Part shown: one piece after another, positions 1 through 10,679 of the stretch
Position numbering within the stretch: position 1 is the stretch's first letter
Layout of the letters: the number at the start of each line of letters is the position of its first letter
Source of the DNA: Blasia pusilla
Lineage: Eukaryota; Marchantiophyta; Marchantiopsida; Blasiales
NCBI GenBank assembly: GCA_050084515.1
Contig: CM114274.1
Coordinates: 17,484,001 to 17,548,000, forward strand
Direction: 5' to 3'
Length of the DNA: 64,000 nucleotides
Notes under the pieces: generated by a model
Databases searched by the model: none
The model's input: the letters and a program-made list of their open reading frames with translations, nothing else
Told to the model about the DNA's origin: nothing
Translations under genes and position numbers: made by a program

Positions 1-326
1 GAGGTGAGCGCGAAATGAGGGTAGTCTCATTTAGGTTGAACAATACTTTGAATCGTTCATATCATCCGTAGAACCTGTCTAAAAATTAGGCACTCTCATC
101 ATAGTCTACCCCCTCACACTCGAGGGTGGGTAGGTGTTTAGGGATCCTCCCCAGTTCACGCTCACAAGGTAAGAATGATTGTTGAAGGTTTACTTTGAAA
201 GAGCTTTAGCACGAGGGATGACGGGTTTGGCTGTCTTCAACAGCCTTTTCCAGACCACTAGATAGATTGAAAGTTTGAAAGTTGAAATTCAACTTCAACT
301 TCAAGTTGAAGTTCACTTACAGTTCT
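1..326. other. Flanking DNA, no gene seen
   Basis: No coding sequence is recognised left of the first LTR. The only structure is a near-perfect palindrome at 291-313 built of AACTTCAA/TTGAAGTT blocks with one central mismatch. The last bases before the LTR (322-326, GTTCT) nearly match the bases after the other LTR, so this is probably the original target DNA. Confidence 0.5.
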
Positions 327-719
327 TGTTGGATTCTCGACATCCACTTCTCTGAACACCATTAATCTGATCGACCCCCTTGTATGAGGAGAAGCCTAGA
401 TTCATGGTTCCGATTTAGACGTCGAAGGAGTCATAGTAATATGACCTAGGTGGTTTCAAGAGTAGCGTTACTGGGACTATCTAACCCTGATGCAAACTTT
501 TTCTATTAATAAAAACAAAGAAAAATAGGTAGAAACCCTAGTTTCCCAAGTAGTGAAATAGTCGGGAGCCGCATCGGTAGCGTATTCTCGTATGTCGAGT
601 TATCTCCATGTTCAGGTTTCATCGAAGCTCTTCTATGAGCGCACGGACGGACTAGGCCACTTTGTATCTCTAAGTTTTGTAAAGATTTCAGTGATTTCGT
701 CACTTTCTGTTTTCTCACA
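327..719 (+). repeat. 5' LTR of copia-1
   Basis: 393 bp, TG...CA ends. It aligns along its length with the 3' LTR at 4809-5228. It lacks 27 bp present there, between ACCCT and GATG near 488-492. The missing piece lies between two short CCCT repeats, suggesting a slippage-type deletion in this copy. Confidence 0.93.
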
Positions 720-737
720 TGGTATCAGAGCAGTAGG
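720..737 (+). promoter_or_regulatory. Primer-binding site, tRNA-iMet type
   Basis: TGGTATCAGAGCAGTAGG starts directly after the LTR terminal CA. TGGTATCAGAGC is the usual plant copia site complementary to the 3' end of initiator tRNA-Met. It primes minus-strand cDNA synthesis. Confidence 0.92.
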
Positions 738-791
738 TTTTCCAATATTTTGTATCTGGCGATCTAGTGTGTTTGCAAAAAATCTTGAGAG

Positions 792-1586
792 ATGGCTACT
801 TCTTCGTCAGTTCGTGCTCGCCCTCCTCTGCTGGGTGAAGGGAAGTTAGATGGATCTAACTATACACTGTGGAAGTTCAAAATGAGAACTGTCCTCGAAT
901 CATTTGAGATCTGGGAGACAGCCACAGGGGTCGATTCGAATCCACAAGCTACTTTTAGTTATGCATGTTCATCTTCATGTGGTGGTATCGATCATGTTGT
1001 ATTTCTGGCATGGAAATGTAGAAACACTGATGCTCTATATGCGATTGTCACGAATGTAACTGATTCTGTCATGACTCTCATTCAACAAACAACCACTGCT
1101 TCTGAGGCGTGGAACATTATGAAGAATCAGTATGAAACGAGGAATGAGACTCGGATTTAGAATCTAGAGAATCAGCTTACGTCCGAGAAATTTTCTAAAG
1201 GAGAAAGCGCAGAGCAATTTTGGACAAGGATCAAGAATCTTCAAGATCAGATGGTGTCCGTAGGAATTTCAAAGTCTAGCAAAGATTTGGCACGTCGGTG
1301 CATAAGGATTTTGCCTCCAAGGTATGATAGTTTGATCATTGCATTGAATATTCAAGTAAGACCCACGCCGCTTACTTTTGAATAATTTAGTGCAATGTTG
1401 GTAGAAGAGGAAATGCACTTCAAAGCAAGAGAGGGAAGTGATGCAACACTTATTGCCAACGTACAGAGAGGTAGAAATCAGGGTTACAGTTCAAATGTCA
1501 AGAAGAAATTTCCAAGGAAAGCCTTCAAATGCTTTTATTGTGGTAAGCTAGGTCATCTTATCAAAGATTGTAGAAAGAGGAGTTAG
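792..1586 (+). pseudogene. gag: Copia-1 gag (nucleocapsid), broken
   Basis: Starts with ATG 72 bp after the LTR. The first part has the plant copia gag pattern (LDGSNYTLWKFKMRTVLES), followed by the helical UBN2-like region. A zinc knuckle CFYCGKLGHLIKDC (CX2CX4HX4C) lies at about 1530-1572. The same frame is interrupted by TAG at 1158-1160, TAA at 1383-1385 and TAG at 1584-1586. Gag would form the virus-like particle and bind element RNA through the knuckle. The stops make this a pseudogene, though frame is otherwise kept from 792 to about 2090. Confidence 0.88.
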
Positions 1587-2105
1587 GACGAGAAGAATGG
1601 TTGTTTAAGACCTAAGAAAGAGTCAGGAAATTCTGTAGAACTAGGAGAACATGAAGTAGATGCTTGGGTAGCAATTGAAGAGTTTTGCACACAGGCAGAA
1701 CATTCCACTAAGTCAAAGAGTGAAGATGCATGGGTGCTCGATAGTGGAGCATCTAGGCATATGACCAATCATAAGGATTGGTATAGCTCCTTATAGCCTC
1801 TACAGGAGCCCATCGTTATTACTGTTGGGAATAATGCAAAGTATCTTGTAGAAGGGAAAGGCACAATTTTTTTAGTCTCACAAAAAGGAGATGAAAAGAA
1901 GTTAACTGATGTATTGTACGTACCAGAGTTGAAGCGGAATTTGATTTCAGTAGTAGTATTATGTGATCGTGACCTAGAAGTTCGTTTCAAGAAAACTGGA
2001 GTTGTCATTGAGGATGCCAATGGGAAAGTAGTGGGTGAAGGTATACGATGTGGAAATATCTACGAGTTGTATTTCTTTCACAACAAGTGTAGGTACAGAT
2101 CTTAG
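1587..2105 (+). pseudogene. pol: Copia-1 aspartic protease
   Basis: Continues in the gag frame with no start of its own, as expected for a single copia polyprotein. The catalytic motif WVLDSGASRHM is intact, with the Asp codon at 1740-1742. The retropepsin would cleave the polyprotein. TAG at 1794-1796 interrupts it. The downstream part (YVPELKRNLISV...) is the conserved segment between protease and integrase. Frame is lost near 2090, where the integrase continues one frame over. Confidence 0.87.
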
Positions 2106-2932
2106 TAGCAGTAAGTTATGGCATGAAAGATTTGGTCACCTAAGCTTTCCCTTACTAAGTCAAATGCAGAAATCTGGCATGGTTGTTGATTCACCAACAA
2201 TTTCTGGAGTGTCGGATACATATGAAGCTTGTATGATGGGCAAGCAACACCGGAAACCATTTCCACAAGAGTCCAACAATAGAGCAAAAGCTCCTCTAGA
2301 GTTGATTCATGTTGACCTCTGTGGTAAAATGAGAACAATGGCATTAGGTGGTTCTTCCTACTTCTTTTCAGTTGTCGACGATTATAGTAGGAAGATGTGG
2401 GTGTATTTCCACAAGTATGGCACAAGCTGGTTGAGAATGAGACAGGAAAGAAGGTACAAAAGCTTTGCACCGATCGAGGAGGAGAATTCTTGTCAACAGA
2501 ATTCAACAAGGGGAGCATGGAATCAAGCGACAGTTAACCACGGCACATACACCACAAAAAAATGGAGTTGTTGAGCGTCGAAACGGTACAGTGATGGAGA
2601 TGGCAAGATGTATGATGAAAGAAAAAGGTTTGACAGAAGGATTTTGGGCTGAAGCTGTTAATATTGCCGTTAACATTCTAAATAGAAGTACTACCAAGTC
2701 AGTGCAAGGCATGACTCCTCATCAATCATACTTAGGTAAGGTACCATCAATCCAACATTTCAGGACTTTTGGTAGTGAGTGCTTTGTATATATTCCTGAA
2801 GCATCCATGACTAAGCTGGAGTCCAAGAGTAGGAAGTGCATCCTTATGGGATATAGTGATGAGTCTAAAGCTTATCGCCTATGGTGTCTTGAGGCAAAGA
2901 AGATACTTGTGGGTCGTGATGTGGTGTTCTAG
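2035..2932 (+). pseudogene. pol: Copia-1 integrase, frameshifted
   Basis: The N-terminal zinc-binding region shows LWHERFGHLS (H-X4-H) and then EACMMGKQHR, where the first Cys of the CX2C pair is Tyr. The catalytic core shows Asp in HVDLCG and DDYSRKMWVYF, then a second frame shift at about 2465-2510. The third acidic residue lies in NGVVERRNGTV. The C-terminal part has the copia-specific stretch ending in the GRDVVF block. The integrase would insert cDNA into the host chromosome. Two frames are needed to read it and it ends at TAG 2930-2932, so it is non-functional here. Confidence 0.87.
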
Positions 2933-3220
2933 AAACAGCCTCGTCAAGTGGCGGATATCAGAAGTCCATCCACATCATCATCAAATGAAGAGATAACCCG
3001 CTAGAGCATACCACCAATATTTACATAAGATCATCAAGAACAAGAATTTGGTGATGATTACAAAGAGCAACCTGCTCTTTCACTACGGTCGTCACATCCT
3101 AAGTGGATAAAGCAACTCTTTGATGGTAAGGATCCACCAACAACTGATGAAGTTGTTACACATCCAAGGAGATCCAAGAGACTAGAGGAGCATCATAGAG
3201 CTTCCGCACATCTCGTCAAT

Positions 3221-4740
3221 ATGGCCTTGATGACACAGGTCTTGAAGGTGGAAGAGCCATCATGCTTGGATGAGGGCCTTGCTCATCCTCAATGGAGAGA
3301 GGCCATGCAAATGGAGATGGACGCTATTCAGAGAAATGAAACTTGGACTTTGGTTGAGAAGCCAAAGGACAGGAAGATAATATGCATCAAGTGGATGTAC
3401 AAGACCAAGTACAAGTCGGACGGTACATTGGATAAATTCAAAGTGAGGTTGGTTGCATAAGGATGCTCACAAATCAAAGGTTTTGACTACTATGAGACTT
3501 TTGCTCCTACTGCAAGGATACCAACCATTCGAATTATTCTAGTGGTTGCAGGAACAACATGTTGGCATGTATACCAATACGATGTGAAGTCTGCCTTTCT
3601 GAACGGGAGTCTCAAGGAGGAGGTGTGTGTCTCTCAACCACCAGATTTTGAGACACCCGGATCAGAAGAGAAAGTGTGTTTACTTCATCGAGCATTGTAT
3701 TGGTTGAAGCAAGCCCCAAGGGTATGGTATGAACAAATAAATACATTCTTCCGAGAGAAGGGTCTCATTAAGAATCCGTTAGAAGCAAATTTGTATGTGT
3801 TTTGCGAAGATGGGATGTATATGTTGATAGTCATGTATGTGGATGATCTGATCATCATAGGAGACCACAGTAAGAAAATAGAGGAAATAAAGGGAGAGTT
3901 GAAATCTGAGTTTGAAATGTGAGATTTAGGTCTTTTGCACTACTTTATAGGGCTGGAGATTTGGCAACAGTCAGATTCTATTTTTCTCTCTCAGCAAAAG
4001 TATGCTAGAGAAATCTTGAAGGCATTCGGGATGAGCTAGTGTAAGGCAGTGATCTCGCCAATGGAGGTAGAGTAGAAACTCTCGATGGAGGATGTTTCAC
4101 CATTGATAGATGAAAAGTTGTACAGAAAGCTTGTAGGCAGTTTGATATTTTTGTGTAATAGTAGACCAGACAGTAGCTTCGCTATGAGAGTGTTGAGTAG
4201 GTTCTCAACTAAGCCTCGTGAGAGCCATTGGAAGGCATGGATGCGTGTGTTGAAGTACATCAAAGGCACTATCGAGTACGGCATCACCTATAGAACAGAG
4301 ACGGAAATGAGAGCTTTTTGTCACTCGGATTGGGCAAGAGATTCAGATTCTCAGAGATCAGTTTCGGGTTATTGCTTCTTGGTAGGATCATGTGTGGTGT
4401 CGTGGGTCAGCAAGAAGCAACCTACAGTGGCTCTTTCTTCTACGGAGGCAGAGTACAAGACGACTTGTTATGCTTCTTGTGAAGCAGTATGGTTGAGATG
4501 GATATTGGAGGATATAGGAGAAGCACCAGAAAGTGCTACTATAATGTGGTGTGACAATCAGAGTTGCATTTCCATAGCACATAATCATGTGTTTTATGCT
4601 CGTACGAAGCACATAGAGATCTAGTATCATTTTGTGTGTGAATTGATCAAGAGAGAGGTTTTGAAGTTAGTCTATTGTCCAACAAAGGATAATCGTGCAT
4701 ACATCTTCACGAAAGCTTTGAGCAGAGATAAAATTCAATG
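3221..4740 (+). pseudogene. pol: Copia-1 reverse transcriptase and RNase H
   Basis: All in one frame. RT motifs include WMYKTKYKSDGTLDKFKVRLVA, VYQYDVKSAFLNGSL (motif A Asp) and MLIVMYVDDLIIIG (YVDD active site, intact). RNase H shows FCHSDWA, ALSSTEAEY and MWCDNQSCI. Stops in this frame are TAA 3458, TGA 3920, TAG 4037, TAG 4073 and TAG 4622. The TGA sits where the family has Trp (M-W-D-L). RT copies element RNA and RNase H removes the RNA strand. Apart from stops the frame is unbroken for about 1.4 kb, so decay is mainly by substitution. Confidence 0.92.
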
Positions 4741-4795
4741 ACATCTGAAGGGTCTGGGCATAGGTCCAAGACAGTAGTCCACATGAGAGTGGATA

Positions 4796-4808
4796 TTGAG
4801 GGGGGGGT
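4796..4808 (+). promoter_or_regulatory. Polypurine tract of copia-1
   Basis: A G-rich purine run (GAGGGGGGGGT) abuts the TG start of the 3' LTR. This is the normal position of the plus-strand DNA primer in LTR retrotransposons. Confidence 0.8.
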
Positions 4809-5228
4809 TGTTGGATTCTCAACATCCACTTCTCTGACCACCATTAATCTGATCGACCCCCTTGTATGAGAAGAAGCCTAGATTCATGGTTCCGATTTAG
4901 ACATCGAAGGAGTCATAGTAATATGACGTACGTGGTTTCAGGAGTAGCGTTACTAGGATTATCTAACCCTATATTGCATCAGGGTGCAAGGCACCCTGAT
5001 GAAATTTTTTTCTATTAATAGAAATAAAGAAAAACAAGTAGAAACCCTAGTTTCCCAAGTAGTGGAATAGTCGAGAGCCGCAGCGGTAGCGTATTCTCAT
5101 ATGTCAAGTTATCTCCATGTTCAGGTTCCATTGAAGCTCTTCTGTGAGCGCACGGACGGACTAGGCCACTTTGTATCTCTAAGTTTTGTAAAGATTTCAG
5201 TGATTTCGTCACTTTCTATTTTCTCACA
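4809..5228 (+). repeat. 3' LTR of copia-1, with hairpin
   Basis: 420 bp. It contains a perfect 11-bp inverted repeat, CATCAGGGTGC-AAG-GCACCCTGATG, at 4977-5001. The 5' LTR lacks 27 bp here, including half of the hairpin. Otherwise the LTRs differ by scattered substitutions, showing the insertion is not recent. Confidence 0.93.
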
Positions 5229-6524
5229 ATTCTGAATTTAGGACGAAGCCATCGACATTTTTATTTCTTTCCAAACATATCTCATAATTTAATATGGACT
5301 TCTAAACAGGATCATGTTGCATTTCGATATTAGAGGAGATCAGGATCAAACATCGCGCTATGCTGTCTTCCTACTAAATGCCTAATTCCCACGTGCGCCT
5401 CATTTTCTTTACGAAGTACGAACATAACCAAGGAGGCATCAAGAACAAATTATCAAATTCAAAGTGGTGCGGTGGTCAAAGGGTTATCAAGGATTGGTCT
5501 ATCATGTACACCATGGAGTTTGAGCGTTGGAAGCATGGCATGATGGCAATTTTCTTATCATTTTTTCCATTTCACAATTGATAGGTCTGATCTACTATTG
5601 GGTATGCCTATTTTTTACGGTGTAGACAAATTGTTGTTGCTCATCACTTTTTCACTTCGCTCTGGTATTCTTCCAACCTGATCAAATCGTGGGTTCCAAT
5701 CCCGAAAACTTGTGCCCATAATGTAGTCTACCCTATAACTAGTCAAAGTTCTATCATACCATTGCAGCACCTTCTAACTTTTTACGAGACTATAAGGATA
5801 CGATTTCACAAAAGACTAGTATCTATATCTATATTATTATTGGAGAGTGCCTTCTTGATTTGCAAACACATGTCTGCTTCACTCATGGTATTGTGCAAAT
5901 TGTCACATCTTAGTTAGTTGACAGGTAGAGTTCCACCATGTTGAAGACATAAAGGGTCAGAAGGCTCTTCGGGTTTAACTTCGTCTTGAGATGTCGGATG
6001 AGGTTGGCGACAGGTTTGTTGATTCAGGAACATCGTTACGAAGGGTTTTTCATATTTCGGTCTTAATCATGCAGGTTAGTGGTGGGATGGCTATTTTTGG
6101 GGGAAGAGCCTTTTGGCTCTTCCCAAGGCTATAAGAGAGGGAGAGATGGCTTTCCGAAGCCATCTTTTTCATGTTGAGCCTTTTGAGTGAGTGAGTGAGT
6201 GAGTGTATTTCACTTATGGATGGATTAACAGAATATCAATATTGTGCAGTGTGTAGATGTGACCAACGATGTGGATTGTGTAACGATATGTATGGACACG
6301 ACAGAATAGACATCGCTGCCAACATCGATTGTCATGCATACAAGTCTAAGAACCATCTAACTATGAATACTAATGTATCCATACATGAACGATTGGACAA
6401 CCCAAATTGGTCCCCTAGCTAGTCTAAGGTCCCTCTAACTCTATATAGTCTACAAAACAAGTATAAATGTTATGCACCTTTTTGGTGCTAAGATCAGGAT
6501 GTCGGGTGCTATGTCACCCCATCG
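5229..6524. other. Intergenic DNA with two hairpins and a GAGT repeat
   Basis: No coding region is recognised. At 6101-6124 there is a perfect 10-bp inverted repeat, GGGAAGAGCC-TTTT-GGCTCTTCCC. A second small hairpin (GATGGCTT/AAGCCATC) follows at about 6144-6165, and a GAGT tetranucleotide run at 6187-6205. A TATA-like CTATAAGAG lies between the hairpins at about 6129. This could be LTR or 3' UTR sequence of the minus-strand gypsy relic to the right, but I found no matching copy in the window. Confidence 0.35.
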
Positions 6525-7319
6525 TTAGTCACCTTCCTTCAATCCATAATATCCAGAGTCATCTAGTAATCTACCTATCACATCTGTACATGTGGGACAA
6601 AATCAATGTCCTTGAAGAACCAAGTCAAGAGGTGGCATCAAACACAACATATACCATCCGCGAGAATACTGATCACAAATTAGCATCGTGGTTGCTCCTC
6701 AAGTAGACCCACACAATATGCATCTCAAGTGTGCAAGAACAACAACCATATTTGGATCAATATTCCCATCTACTTTTTGAAGATGACATGGGGTACAGTT
6801 ACGCACTTAATCTTTCCAAATGGTACCATCATGACCCTCTAAAACAAGGACCCCTGAAGGTAAAATCTCTAGCACTCGCATAATAGTGCGTTCTGCCAAC
6901 ACATCCAATGTCGTCATCGCGGTATGCTATAGGTCGACATAATCACCATGATGGAATCTCCGAATCCTTGGATGAAAGCCTCTACCACGCATAGTCGCGT
7001 ATCTCAAATTATCGCAATGCTGAGAAATAGCCAAGTTCTCAAATACCATAGGCATGACTCTTTGAAAGAGCTCAGCCCGTTGAGAACACACTCGCACCCT
7101 TATATGTGGACCGTTGAGGTCAAGTACCTCAACCATATCTTGTCGAATAGTTGACAGTAAATCTAGCTCTCTCCCATAGAGCAAGAAATGTGGTGAAAAT
7201 GATGCCAAGGATGCTTGCCAACTGAAGCGGTGACCCATCGCCAATGTCGTGCATATACCTATCGCTACAACAGATACATCGTTGGCACCCAACACACACA
7301 CAAACACATACGATCCCAT
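6525..7319 (-). pseudogene. pol: Gypsy integrase C-terminus fused to a degenerate PHD finger
   Basis: Read on the minus strand in one frame. The N-terminal part (WQASLASFSPHFLLYGREL) is the end of a Ty3/gypsy integrase core. Next comes the C-terminal region ending in RRFHHGDYVDL and an SH3-like segment with an ILPSGVLVLEG motif. About 75 residues later the same frame shows CILCGS...MLICDQYSRGWYMLC...FCPTC (codons between 6722 and 6588), which has the spacing of a C4HC3 PHD finger. The fourth Cys is Tyr, the His is Tyr, and stops replace some codons. PHD fingers usually read histone H3 tails, so an intact ancestor could have targeted chromatin. Stops make this copy inactive. Confidence 0.72.
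6588..6722 (-). other. PHD-finger-like domain (degenerate)
   Basis: Cys pairs at the beginning (C-I-L-C) and end (C-P-T-C) and a central ICD...GWYMLC block keep the PHD order C-X2-C ... C-D-X-(C) ... W-(H)-X2-C ... P-P-L ... C-X2-C. Two zinc ligands are replaced by Tyr. TGA codons occur after CGST and before FCPTC. Confidence 0.65.
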
Positions 7320-7362
7320 GTTAACTTATGGCATCCAAACATCGAGACGATATGAATCAAAA

Positions 7363-8300
7363 TGTCAAGTCTTTTAGGTGAGATCTAGTAGAGCACCTTT
7401 GTGAGTAGTGGAGGACAGGCTCAGTAGGTTAAGGACGACCTGTTAAGGCCTTGGGAAACCTGAGAGAGCAGGTTTTCCCTTCGTTTCGGCTTATTTGGAG
7501 CCATATTGAGGAACTTACTATTTTAGGTAAGTACCATTTTGAGTATATGATCAACTTTATATTTTTGGTAAGTGGCCTTTGACCTCCTACATCAGGTCAA
7601 GAGCAAAGGAGGTGACTTGGGAGCATAGGTTACCATGGAGAGAGCTTGGGAGAGGGGAGAGGTATACCTCAAGGAGAGAGAGCTTGAGAGCTCATTCTCT
7701 CTTTGTTGAACCTTTTGGCATAAGGCGGCGGAGCTATGGTCTTGCTTGCCTTTTTTGTGTAACCCAAGCCTCTCATTAGGAGAGTGGGTTTGGTTTGACA
7801 TTGAGAGACACATGTGAGAACTATGGTGTTGTGAGAGAGATTCGATCTTATTTTACAAAGAGAGAATGAGTGAGTGAGAGCTTTATGGGGGAGCTGCTGG
7901 TCACTCGCAAGTTTTGCAGGTTGGGGATCCTATTCCCTGTTTAGCGGTTCATGGAAGTGCTCACCGGAGCAAGAGCCGCTTACTTGTAATGTTTCCTTTG
8001 CCGATTTTTTGTGTAGAAGAGTGGCGCGCGAAAGCGCTGCCCAATTTTTGATAGGGATTGAGTATGGGGACGGGTTGCCCCATGCCGGTGCTCTTGGGAG
8101 CACCATGTAGCTTGCTGATTTGTGTTCTCACATGTTTTACATTTTTGTTGGGAGAAATCGGCGCAGAAGCGCTACCAAAATTTGTGTAGGAGAAAGAGAC
8201 ATTTAGTGGAATGTCCGCTTCCAAATATTTTTTGACGTTGTCGTAGATCATGAAGCTGTGCACATTATGCAACAAATGGTGCGCAATTTGGAGTTGCGAA
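7363..8300 (+). repeat. Gypsy family-B LTR (left LTR of the MTase element)
   Basis: Starts TGTCAAG at 7363. From TGAGATCTAGTAGAGCACC (about 7379) it aligns, in reverse complement, with minus-strand sequence starting at 18585 and more weakly with 20040-20520. Shared landmarks include a CGTTTCGGCTTATTTGGAGCC-like block near 7475, the motif around 7600-7790 and a GA/GAGT-rich stretch near 7860. Homology to the minus-strand copy fades at about 8300, so the right end is approximate. No clear CA terminus or PBS was found. Its position upstream of gag fits a 5' LTR. Confidence 0.7.
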
Positions 8301-9421
8301 AAAAAAAAGTTATGGTCAATCCTGCAAAATTGCCATTGCTAGGCAATTTTTAGGGTTTAATTGTTCAAACCCTAAATCAGCCGCCGCGCCGGCAGCGGCC
8401 ATCGCCATTATAGTCACCATCAATGGTCCGCCATCAACAGTCAACCATCACTATCAATGGTCCATCATCACCATCAACAATCAACCGTCACCGTCAACAT
8501 TCCACCGTCCATCGTCGGCCGTTGCCGCCGCCTAGCGCTGCTCAGAGTCGCGTTCGTCTCTTGTCCACCCTTTGGTTGCCATTGCCGCCATTACAAAGTT
8601 TAGGGTCCTCCACAACAACCATTGATTCTCTGACTTGCGCCACCGCCACGTACTTTGGTTTAGCCACCATCGCCATCATAGTTTCGTCATCAATCAGTGA
8701 TGGCACGTGACCTCGGGTTATGGTGTTTGAGTTTTCATTTTATGCTGCTATGTTGTGACTGGTAGCCGCTCGACGAAAATTGAGTACCATGCCGTGACGT
8801 ACGTAGCTGCAACGCGCCGCCGATTGGTGCGCCGTGCCGCTCGTGGCCGCACTGCACCATCTTGATCGTGGAGCCGCTCCTTCACTAATGAGTAGAGCGT
8901 GTGAATTTTTTATTGAGGAGGGTATGCCGCCAAGTTCCATGCCGCCAGCGCCGCACAGGACCGCTAGACGTGAATCGCACATTGAGGAGGTTTGAGCAGC
9001 GTCAATACAAGATGAGTATGACTTGCTGATTGGAGGAGTTGTCTTCACGACCGAGTTGGAGTCGAGATTTGCAGTTGCCGAGGAGCGATATCGAAATTAT
9101 TGTTAGGTTACCCATTATGGTCTCTTACCCTGCACGTGTGAGGGATTTCCTGATATTGGGAAGTTATTTGGGATATTGGGTTTCGTGTTGATGCTAGTAG
9201 AATAGATGATGTATGGGTTTAGGGGATATAGACATGTGTGGGATGTCCAGAGTTGAGGATGGTTTGTCGATGAGACGATAGATTGGTTGATTTGCCGCAC
9301 CAGGATGCTTGTTGCTGCACAACGCACGTCTCAGTGAGAGAGTGGAGATTGAGTGCCGCATTTTTAGTTTGAGTGATTGAGGGATTACTCACGAGATTGA
9401 GAGTGATCATATGAGAGGGGA
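8301..9421 (+). other. Gypsy leader, no gene recognised
   Basis: Lies between the LTR-like repeat and the gag start. It has an A-rich run at about 8300, CACCATCAA-rich simple sequence at 8410-8510 and GC-richer DNA with CGCCG blocks to about 8960. No protein family is recognised. It is probably the untranslated leader of the element. Confidence 0.45.
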
Positions 9422-10390
9422 ATGAGGGCCATCACGACGTCCTTTCGGGATTTTAAGAGGCGAGGTAGTGGACTTGAGAGTAGCTCTGGAGGGTTTACCC
9501 GGAGTGGTGCGAGGTTCCGAGGGTCTCCACGTGAGAGACCACCTCGATCTCCTTCTGTGTCGTCTTCAGACGAGAGAGAGCATGTAGAGGAGTGTGTTAG
9601 TGATCCACCATACACATTGAGTGGTCCTACCAGTTGGGTGTACGAGATGGACGACCGGGGTAGAGAACTACGTAGATTTTCAGATGCTGTAGGCACTATA
9701 GAGCTACACGACTTCATTGCGGAGTTTAGGAGTTGGTGTAACTCACAACGGGCTAGGAACTCTAGAGAGTTCAACCTGTTTACAACATGGAACGGTATGT
9801 TCCAGCATTTAGAGGGGGCACCCATTGACGATTATCATGAGTTCTCCCACACATATGCCCATGAGATTGAGGCATGGCGACTCTACCATGACCCGCACTA
9901 TGTGTCATGGATGGAGCCATTCCCAAATGAGGAGGAGGAGTCAGGAGAGGTTCCTTCCTCTTCCACTAGTGATGTTTTAGGAGGGGTCACTAACACGAGA
10001 GCAGTTGCACTATCTAGTCCGGTTCGTCCCAAGTTCAACCCCGTGGTTGAGTTCTTTGCTGAGTTGCGGGCGAGCTACCAGGGGGGTACGGACGGAGAAG
10101 TTGCGGAGCATCCACGACTTCCAGAGGCGCCTGAGTGAGAGTTTGCGTGAGGCTTACACTCGCTTGCGCTGGTTGATCAACGTCACTCAGGGGGTGATGG
10201 AGGCTCAGACTATCTAGTCATGGTACGCGATGTTGGACCGGACCTTGCGGACACGGATGCGGGAGAGGGTGCTTCTTATGAACACCTCCCCTACTTTGAG
10301 AGATGTTTTTAGGACCGCCAAGAACATTGAGCGCAACATGGCGGAGGAGAGCGTAGCCACCATGGGTTCTAAGCGAGAGCAGTCATGATT
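9422..10390 (+). pseudogene. gag: Gypsy-MTase gag capsid
   Basis: ATG at 9422 opens 238 codons: a basic, Ser/Arg-rich N-terminus with an acidic Ser patch (SVSSSDEREH), then a helical region. Around 10090-10140 the frame moves to the one containing LREAYTRLRWLINVTQGVMEAQTI, a TAG at 10215, then SWYAMLDRTLRTRMRERVLL, which matches the capsid C-terminal (retrotrans_gag-like) pattern of Ty3/gypsy elements. Gag forms the particle. The frameshift and stop show decay. The start is chosen because it is the first ATG in the long open frame; no other support is visible. Confidence 0.72.
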
Positions 10391-10529
10391 GTCTGCACCA
10401 CCTGTGCAGCAACGTGGACTCCGAGATAGGTCGAGTGTGGCACCACGAGCTAATGGAGGATACCGGGAGGCCGTGCCACAGAGACCTACGCCTTCATATG
10501 CAGCTTAGCAGCAACAACATACTATTACT

Positions 10530-10679
10530 TGTTGGTCATGTGATGGAGCCCATTATCAGCGTGATTGCACTCGTCAGGGTCATGGACGTGTGCCTCAGTA
10601 TGGAGGAGGAGATGGTGCTGCACCAGGAGGTCATCAGTGTGACTATTGTTAGAGGTATGGTCATACATACGCCAGATGT
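10530..10679 (+). other. Tandem gag zinc knuckles
   Basis: Knuckle 1 (10530-10568) reads CWSCDGAHYQRDC, one residue short of the canonical CX2CX4HX4C. Knuckle 2 (10638-10679) has CX2CX4HX4C with TAG as the first of the four spacer codons (C-D-Y-C-stop-RYGHTYARC). Both are in the same frame as the downstream half of gag. Two knuckles are compatible with nucleocapsid function in RNA packaging. Confidence 0.75.

Larger units (their letters stand above)
327..5228 (+). mobile_element. Copia-1: full-length, decayed Ty1/copia LTR retrotransposon
   Basis: The element is bounded by two LTRs (327-719 and 4809-5228), each starting TGTTGG and ending CACA. A tRNA-iMet primer-binding site follows the left LTR and a G-rich polypurine tract precedes the right one. 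Flanking pentamers GTTCT (322-326) and ATTCT (5229-5233) differ at one base, consistent with an aged 5-bp target duplication. Internal order is gag, protease, integrase, RT, RNase H, which is the Ty1/copia order and separates it from gypsy. The polyprotein frame has many stop codons and at least two frame changes, so this copy cannot make a full polyprotein. The plant sublineage was not determined. Confidence 0.95.

Noticed and set aside
6927-7154. Plus-strand frame opposite the gypsy integrase
   Set aside because: It is the antisense shadow of the integrase C-terminus.
9385-9825. Minus-strand 146-residue frame opposite gag
   Set aside because: It is a shadow of the gag frame; no known family.
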